This document shows, in pieces, positions 57,420 through 64,000 of a stretch of DNA of 64,000 nucleotides (positions are counted from its first letter, which is position 1; every line of letters begins with the position of its first letter). The notes below the pieces were generated by a model. That model was not told the DNA's origin, did no database searches, and saw only the letters and a program-made list of their open reading frames with translations. Location: contig SZWC01001168.1 in the NCBI GenBank assembly GCA_023375785.1, positions 159,316-223,315 on the forward strand, written 5' to 3'. The position numbers and the translations under genes were made by a program. This stretch comes from Penium margaritaceum (taxonomy: Eukaryota; Streptophyta; Zygnematophyceae; Desmidiales; Peniaceae).

Positions 57420-59756
57420 GCGAAGGCAAAGTGAAAACCGTTTGGGAGAGGAGGTCAACGAGCGAAGCACGTCTTGGAACTGATACAAAGTGACGTGTGT
57501 GGACCCTTCCGGACACCGTCTAACAAAGGAAGCAAGTACTTCCTGACCTTCATTGATGACCCCAGCCGCAAGTCGTGGATCTACTTCCTCAAAACAAAGG
57601 GAGAGGTCAAGGAGAAGCTCCTCGAGTTCGTCGCCATGGTGGAGCAACAAACGTCCAAGAGGGTGAAGACTTTACAAAGAGACAACGGGGATGAGTACGA
57701 GGTATGCAAGCCTTGGCTCAAGCATCATGGCATCTGCCACGAGCAAACCACTCCTTACAATCCCCAAAGCAACGGCATTGCTCAGAGGATGAACCAGACC
57801 CTACTCGGCATAGTGCGAAGCATGCTCTTCAACACCAAGCTCCCACCTTGCTTTTGGGCAGAAGCAGCAACAACGACCTGCTACCTCTTGAATCTCACAC
57901 TAGCAACCGCCTTGCGGAAGCGTGGAAAGGAGCAGGACAAGCAACTGAAGACCCCAGAAGAAGCATGGTCGGGAAAGAAACCCAACGTATCTCATCTGAA
58001 GGTGTTCGGGTCAACTACATGGGTGAAGATCCAGAGGGGAGAAGGTGGAGGCAAGCTTGACGCACGTTCAAGGAAGTGCGTCATGGTTGGGTACGACACG
58101 TCACACAAAGCCTATCAGCTTTGGGACCAGGCAGCAGGCAAGCTCGTGAGGAGCCGCGATGTCGTGTTTGATGAACGCACCCCTGGAAAGGGAGAGCTAC
58201 TAGACCTGACCCTCGCTCCCAAAGCATGCGAGTGGATAGTATTGCTTGAGTCCGGAGACCAAGTACCCGACAACTGGCTCGCTTTGCCAGCAGGTGGTGG
58301 AAATGGGAGAGCAACTGTGGAGGATGACGCAGCATCTGACATGGACGTGGATACCGAGGCGTCCGGAGCTTCCACATCTGACATGGAGTCTGACGACTCT
58401 TCTGATGACGACGACGACAAACCACCACCTGTGGAAGAACCTGCACCAAAGGAAGAAGTCGCCCCACTACTCCGGCGCAGTTTGCGACCAAAGAAAGCAC
58501 CTTTGCAATATGAGGATGATTGGACCGGCCTTAGCTGGTCGTGCATCGCTCAAGGAGAGCCATCCACAGTGGCGAAGGTGATGAATGGCCCAGATGCTGC
58601 CAAGTGGAAGGTGGCAGTAGATAGCGAGTTCACGTCCATTATCGAGAACGGCACGTGGGTGCTAGTGGATAGACCCAATAAGGCCCACGTGGTGGGATCC
58701 AACTGGGTCCTCCGAGTGAAGAAGAAGCTAGATGGCAGCATCGACAAGTTCAAGGCAATGATAGTGGCTAAGGGGTTCTCTCAACGCCTGGGCTCCAAGT
58801 ACAATGAGACGTTCACGCCCGTCGTGACCTTTGCCTCCATCCGCTCTCTCCTAGCATTGCAGCCGCAAAGAAATTGGAGATACACCAGATGGACGTCAGG
58901 ATAGTTTTCCTTTATGGGAAGCGTGACAAGGAAGTGCTGATGGAGGTGCCCGAAGGAGTCGAAGCTCCCAAGGGCAAGGTGTGCAAGTTGGTGAAAGCAC
59001 TCTACAGGATGAAACAGGCCCCAAGGATGTGGTACAAAGATATGGACGGTTTCATGACCGGCCTCTCCTTCGCACATTGCCAGAATGACCCGAGCATGTA
59101 CGTGCGCGATGATGGGAGAGGGTTGATGCTGGTTGCGTTGTACATGGATGATCTGATCATCTGCTCGTCTTCGGTCGAGCTGCTGGATGAGCTGAAGTCT
59201 GACCTCAGTAAAAGGTTCAAAATGAAGGACATGGGTCCTCTCTAGTACTACCTCGGGATTGCCATCCACAAGAACCGAGTAGCAGGCACCATCGAACTCA
59301 ACCAAACCAAATACATTGGTGAGGTACTGAAGCGCTACTACATGGAAGACTGCAAACCTGTCAGCACCCCAATGACGTCCGATACAAAACTGAAAGCCTC
59401 AATGTCGCCAAGCAACGAATAAGAACAAAGAGAGATGCGAGAGATCCCCTACCAGTCCGCCGTGAGTAGCATCATGTATGCCATGGTAGGGACTCGTCCC
59501 GACATCTGCTATGCTGTGGGAAAAGTGAGCAGATTTGTGGCCAATCCTAGGCCAAAACATTGGGAGGCCGTTAAGTGCATCTTGCGCTACCTGCAGAAGA
59601 CACGTCACATGGGCCTTGTCCTTGGAGGCCAAGTACGAACGGACCCCCTAAGCCTGAAGTCCTATACCGACACTGATTGAGGAGGAGATATGGACGACAA
59701 GAAATCCACCTCTGGATACCTATGCATCTTGAATGGCGCTGCCATCTCATGGGCTA
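57420..59756 (+). pseudogene. D1 integrase, RT and RNase H remains
   Basis: Integrase (57474-58020): LIQSDVCGPFRTPSNKGSKY, FLTFIDDPSRKSWIYFLKTK, NPQSNGIAQRMNQTLLG, with the D, D, E pattern of the core largely visible. An acidic linker follows (58300-58460; SDDSSDDDDDKPPP). RT (58550-59250): ENGTWVLVDRPNKAHVVG, LYMDDLIICSSS in place of the usual YVDD. RNase H (59435-59756): VGTRPDICYAVGKVSRFVAN and DDKKSTSGYLCILNGAAISW. The 476-codon stretch at 57474-58904 is the longest credible pol piece here. Confidence 0.88.
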
Positions 59757-60123
59757 CACGGGATCTTGGTTGCCCCCAACAGGCTGTTTATATCGCCTTC
59801 CTTCACCGACCTGGCCAGCTCCTTGACCGTTTCCTTGTCAAGGATGTAGCCATAGTCGTCGTCAAACACGACTCGCAGTCCTGTGTTGGTCAGAGAGGAC
59901 ACAAAGAGAAGGTTGAACGCAACATCACGTACATACAGCACGCCATGGAACAATACCACTTCAATGTCACGCGAGGTCTCTAACCACATCTCAACAATCC
60001 GAATCCCCTCTGCATACACCACCCGGTCATCACCCACAACAATGGGACGGGGAGGGATGGACAGCAGGTGCGTAAACTACTCCTTGTGATGTGTCAGGCT
60101 TTTGGTACACCCTGAGTACTTGT
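59757..60123 (-). mobile_element. A11: group A Copia scrap (gag-pre-integrase/protease)
   Basis: Minus strand, similar to A1 3190-3540: DDRVVYAEGIRIVEMWLETS and LLFVSSLTNTGLRVVFDDDYGYILD (59747-60037). It begins where D1 RNase H stops and ends at ACTTGTAC, where the minisatellite starts. It may be the far remnant of the element that received D1. Confidence 0.78.
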
Positions 60124-62703
60124 ACTATCACACATATGGTAGTAGACACTATCACACGTATCATAGTAGACACTATCACACGTATGGTAGTAGACACTAC
60201 CACACCTATGGTAGTAGACACTATCACACGTATGGTAGTAGATACTATCACACGTATGGTGGTAGACACTATCACACATAAGGTAGTCGACACTATCACA
60301 CGTATGGTGGTAGACTCTATCACACATATGGTAGTAGACACATTCACATTTATCATAGGAGACACTTTCGCACATATGGTAGTAGATACTATCACACGTA
60401 TGGTAGTAGACACTATCACACGTATGGTAATAGACACTATCACACGTTTGTTAGTAGACACTATCATACGTATGGTGTAGACATTATCACAAGTATGTTT
60501 GGAGACACTATCACACATATGGTGTTAGACACTATCACACCTATGGTGGTAGACACTATCACACGTATGGTAGTAGACACTATCACACGTATGGTAGTAG
60601 ACACTATCACACGTATTGTGGTAGACACTATCACACGCATGGTCGTAGACACTATCACACGTATGGTTGTAAACACTATCACACGTATGGTGGTAGACAC
60701 TATCATACGTATGGTAGTAGACACTATCACACGTATGGTAGTAGACACTATCACACGTATGGTGGTAGACACTATGGCACATATGGTAGTGGACACTATC
60801 ACATTCATGGTAGTAGACACTATCACACGTATGGTGGTAGACACTATGACACGTATGGTAGTAGACACTATCACACATATGGTGCTAAACACTATCACAC
60901 GTATGGTGGTAGACACTATCACACGTATGGTGGTAGACACTTTCAAACGCATGGTGGTAGACACTATCACACGTATGGTGGTAGACACTATCACATGTAT
61001 GGTAGTAGACACTATCACACGTATGGTAGTAGAAACTATCACACGTATGGTAGAAACCATCACACGTATGGTTGTAGACACTATCACATGTATGGTAGTA
61101 GAAACTATCGCACATATGGCAGTAGACACTATGACACGTATGGTAGTAGACGCTATCACACGTATGGTGGTAGACACTATCACACGTATGGTGGTACACA
61201 TTATCACACGTATGGTAGTAGACACTATCACACGCATGGTAGTAGACACTATCACGCGAATGGTGGTAGACACTATCATACGTATAGTAGTAGACACTGT
61301 CACATGTATGGTAGAAGAAACTATCACACGTATGGTGGTAGACACTATCACATGTATGGTAGTAGACATTATCACACGTATGGTAGTAGACACTATCATA
61401 CGTATACTGGTAGACACTATCACACGTATGGTATAGAGACTATGACACATATGGAAGTAGACACTATCACATGTATGGTAGTAGACACTATCACATGTAT
61501 GGAAGAGGACACTATCACACGTATGGTAGTAGACACTATCACACGTATGGTAGTAGACACTATCACACGTATGGTAGTGGACACTATCACACATATGGTA
61601 GTAGACACTATCATACGTATGGTAGTAGACACTATCACACATATGGTGGTAGACACTATCACACATATGATTGTAGACACTATCACACGTATGGTAGTAG
61701 ACACGATCACAGGTATGGTGGTAGACACTATCACACGTATGGTTGTAGACACTATCACACGTATGGTGGTAGACACTATCACACTTATGGATGTAGACAC
61801 TATCACACATATGGTACTAGACACTATCACACGTATGGTAGTAGACACTATCACACGTATGGTGGTAGACACTAGGACACATATGGAAGTAGACACAATC
61901 ACACGTATGGTGGTAGACACTATCACACAAAGGGGAGTAGACTCTTTCACACGTATGGTGGTAGACACTATCATACGTATGGTAGTGGACACTATTACAT
62001 TTATGTTAGTATACACTATCACACGTATGATGGTAGATGCTATCACACGTATGGTGGTAGACACTATCACACATATTGTGGTAGACACTATCCCACGTAT
62101 GGTAGTGGACACTATCACACGTATGGTAGTGGACACTATCACACGTATGGTAGTAGACACTTTTGCATGTATGGTAGTAGACACTATCACATGAATGGTG
62201 GTAGACACTATCATACGTATGGTAGTAGACACTATCACATGTATGGTAGTAGAAACTATCACATGTATGGCGGTAGATACTATCACACGTATCGTAGTAG
62301 AAACTATCACACGTATGTTAGTAGACACTCTCACACGTATGGTAGTAGACTCTATCACACGTATGGTAGTATACATTTTTGCACGTATGGTAGTAGATAG
62401 TATCACATGAATGGTGGTAGACACTATCATACATATGGTAGTACATACTATCACATGTATGGTAGTAGAAACTATCAGACGTATGGTGGTAGATACTATC
62501 ATACGTATGGTAGTAGACACTATCACACGTATGGTAGTAGATACTATCACACGTATGGTGGTAGACACTATCACACGTATGGTAGTAGACACTATCACAC
62601 GTATGGTAGTAGACACTATTACACGTATGGAAGTAGACACTATCACACGTATGGTAGAAGACACTATCACACGTATGGTAGCAGATACTATCACACGTAT
62701 GGT
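60124..62703. repeat. Minisatellite, 24-bp unit, about 107 copies
   Basis: Units read TATCACACGTATGG followed by TAGTAGACAC, with frequent GGTGG for GGTAG and ACATAT for ACGTAT variants. The period is 24 bp, so all three frames on both strands repeat an octapeptide (for example VDTITRMV, or CDSVYYHT on the other strand). Stop-free runs of 300-450 codons result; they are not genes. A higher-order period of 216 bp (nine units) is seen at 62160-62290 versus 62377-62510. Units vary at many positions, so it is not freshly expanded throughout. Confidence 0.95.
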
Positions 62704-63317
62704 TAGCTACACATACAGACAAAGCATGCACTGCTTTATGGAGTATGTCCCCTTGGTCTGTTTTGAGGTGGGCCAGGAATGCACTGCCCATAATGGATAT
62801 GTTCCCTGTGGCTCATCATAGGAACCATACCTTTTTGGCTTGGTTGAATATCTGCTAGAGTCTCAAACGAGAGGTCGCGGGCTCAAAGTTTGCGATGGCC
62901 GCAATTTTTTTTGTGGCCCAAACTGGGACAGGAAGCTTCTAGGAAGCTTACTACAGCCTACCTTAAGGATGACACTTGGCGGTCTAAGAACGTGCCAAGT
63001 AGGACTGTTGCTTGAGGTTGGCTCCAGTGGAGCCACTACAAGCAGAATCTTTAGCAAAGCTCTGCATGTAGAAAAGCCTGTACCTTGCATGCATCCATTT
63101 ACAGTTCTTGCCTTTGAGACTCCTCACAGAGTGTCCAACCAAAGGTAGACACTAAAGACCAACATGCGGACTTCGTGAGGTTGCAAACCAAATGAACCTA
63201 AAGTGTGAATCCCTCGTTTGAGGGTGATATGTTATCTTGGTTGCAATACCAAGAGCGGTTAGCGGCCTCCCATGTTGGGACCCGTTTCCTAGACCGTTGC
63301 TATCTGGCGCATTGGCA
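62704..63317 (+). repeat. 5' LTR of D2 (partial)
   Basis: From TTAGCTACACATACAG to GGCGCATTGGCA. It carries a weaker tRNA-like module at 62836-62902: A box TGGCTTGGTTG as in D1, B box decayed to GGCTCAAAGTT. Confidence 0.8.
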
Positions 63318-63319
63318 AA

Positions 63320-63334
63320 GGGTTATGAGTCCAC
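63320..63334 (+). promoter_or_regulatory. Putative half-tRNA primer site of D2
   Basis: GGGTTATGAGTCCAC, identical to the D1 site, 2 bp after the LTR. Its conservation between two copies supports a real primer site. Confidence 0.6.
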
Positions 63335-63751
63335 ACGTTTTGTTCTAAGGGACGCTTCCAAGACCGACTAGCGCGTGGTCTTGTAGGGCGCATAGGTACA
63401 ACAGGGACACAAAGATTGGAAGGCTCCAGTCTGCTCCATCAGCTCCATTGGCTTCGTCAGGTAGGATGCACGCACGTGGCAGACTAGGGGACGACGAACA
63501 GCTCTCTCCATGTTGGACAAGACCCTTGAGCCCCATCGGGATTAAGCTCTACCCCTTTTTTAGAAGGTGGTATGACCTCGAGTCCGTTCTCTCACAACGG
63601 CACCATCGCCTTAGGCGATCATTGGCAGGAGGGGTATGCAACGGAACTAACTGCACCTTTGACAATGGTCGCAGTCAGCAGCCTCATCAGCCTCATCGAC
63701 CTCAATAAAGCAGAGTAGCAGCGAAGCAGAGAAGACAAGCAAATGCAAGAA

Positions 63752-64000
63752 ATGGAAGATCTGACTGAAGCTCACCTAGAGGTGGCTATGTCCAAATTCA
63801 CGGGGACACTTTTTCCCTTGTGGAAATGGCAGTTTGAGATTGTCATGAACGTGCGTGGCTACCTCGACATCCTTAAAGGGACCAAAACAGCACCCGCCGA
63901 TGCCACGGTGACGACGGATGCGGCTAACCTTGCAGGATGGACGATAAAGAACAACATGGCTCTCGCCATTCTTGTGACGTCCATCAACGAGACTCAACAC
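63752..64000 (+). pseudogene. D2 gag start (partial)
   Basis: Homologous to D1 gag 55912-56160: an ATGGAAGATCTGACTGAAGC start, then LWKWQFEIVMNVRGYLDILK and NNMALAILVTSINETQH, cut by the window edge. It is called a pseudogene only because it is partial and belongs to a decayed family; its state beyond the window is unknown. Confidence 0.7.

Larger units (their letters stand above)
54817..59756 (+). mobile_element. D1: Copia element (half-tRNA primer group), 3' end missing
   Basis: Plus strand: 5' LTR 54817-55478, primer site 55481-55495, leader 55496-55911, gag from about 55912, protease, integrase, RT, and RNase H up to 59756, where a scrap of group A begins. No 3' LTR is found. A 476-codon open stretch covers integrase to RT, making this the least decayed pol in the window, yet a few breaks remain and the element is incomplete. 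Related to B1 and C1. Confidence 0.87.
62704..64000 (+). mobile_element. D2: second D-type Copia element, 5' end, runs off window
   Basis: 5' LTR (62704-63317, its outer edge replaced by the minisatellite), primer site 63320-63334, leader, and the start of gag from about 63752 to the window edge. It is very similar to D1 throughout. Whether the rest is intact cannot be judged from this window. Confidence 0.83.

Noticed and set aside
59747-59770. Clean insertion boundary with target duplication at the end of D1
   Set aside because: D1 stops inside RNase H without an LTR, so this is a rearrangement junction and not an element end.
60464-62694. Very long reading frames (about 300-450 codons) on both strands
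   Set aside because: They arise because a stop-free 24-bp unit repeats in phase; several overlapping frames are open at once, and no non-repetitive domain is attached.
60124-62703. CRISPR-like array of regular repeats
   Set aside because: Units are contiguous with no unique spacers, and the context is eukaryotic LTR elements.

Overview
The window looks like repeat-packed intergenic DNA from a plant with a large genome. The plant assignment rests on several Ty1/Copia elements whose primer-binding site matches the 3' end of plant initiator Met-tRNA, on Copia gag-pol remains throughout, and on hAT-type insertions. The species cannot be named. I found no host gene, rRNA, functional tRNA or CRISPR array. 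Nearly every coding-looking stretch is a fossil Copia gag or pol piece, its antisense shadow, or a tandem repeat that happens to lack stops.

Two Copia groups are present. Group A (called A1-A11 here) has LTRs of about 735 bp, an initiator-Met 3'-end primer site, and a leader of about 630 bp before gag. Group B/C/D has LTRs of about 660-770 bp. Its primer site instead resembles the complement of the anticodon arm of initiator Met-tRNA (half-tRNA priming, as known for Drosophila copia and yeast Ty5). Each of its three families carries a tRNA-like module with A-box and B-box motifs about 180-205 bp into the LTR.

Layout: 1-5934 is a minus-strand A1 element holding two hAT-type insertions with 8-bp target duplications and a solo LTR; another hAT-like end lies at 1-215. 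5935-9090 is a plus-strand A3 element carrying a solo B-type LTR and an AT-rich 300-bp insert. From 9091 to about 38480 is a deep nest: A4 in A3, A5 in A4, B1 in the A5 LTR, C1 in the B1 LTR, and short A2 in C1, plus A6 in another part of A5. 38481-42483 is A7, head-to-head with A5. 42484-53943 is A8, interrupted by A9 (43298-49825), with A10 sharing an A8 LTR. 54817-59756 is D1, the best preserved pol. Then come an A-type scrap, a 2.6-kb minisatellite of 24-bp units (60124-62703), and a second D element running off the right edge.

Three assembly joins (287 Ns at 43779-44065, single n at 22159 and 47689) are flanked by direct or inverted duplicates and should be treated as suspect. The most interesting signals are the tRNA-like module conserved in three LTR families, its pairing with an apparent half-tRNA primer site, and a longer hAT-type element carrying about 470 bp of unexplained sequence.
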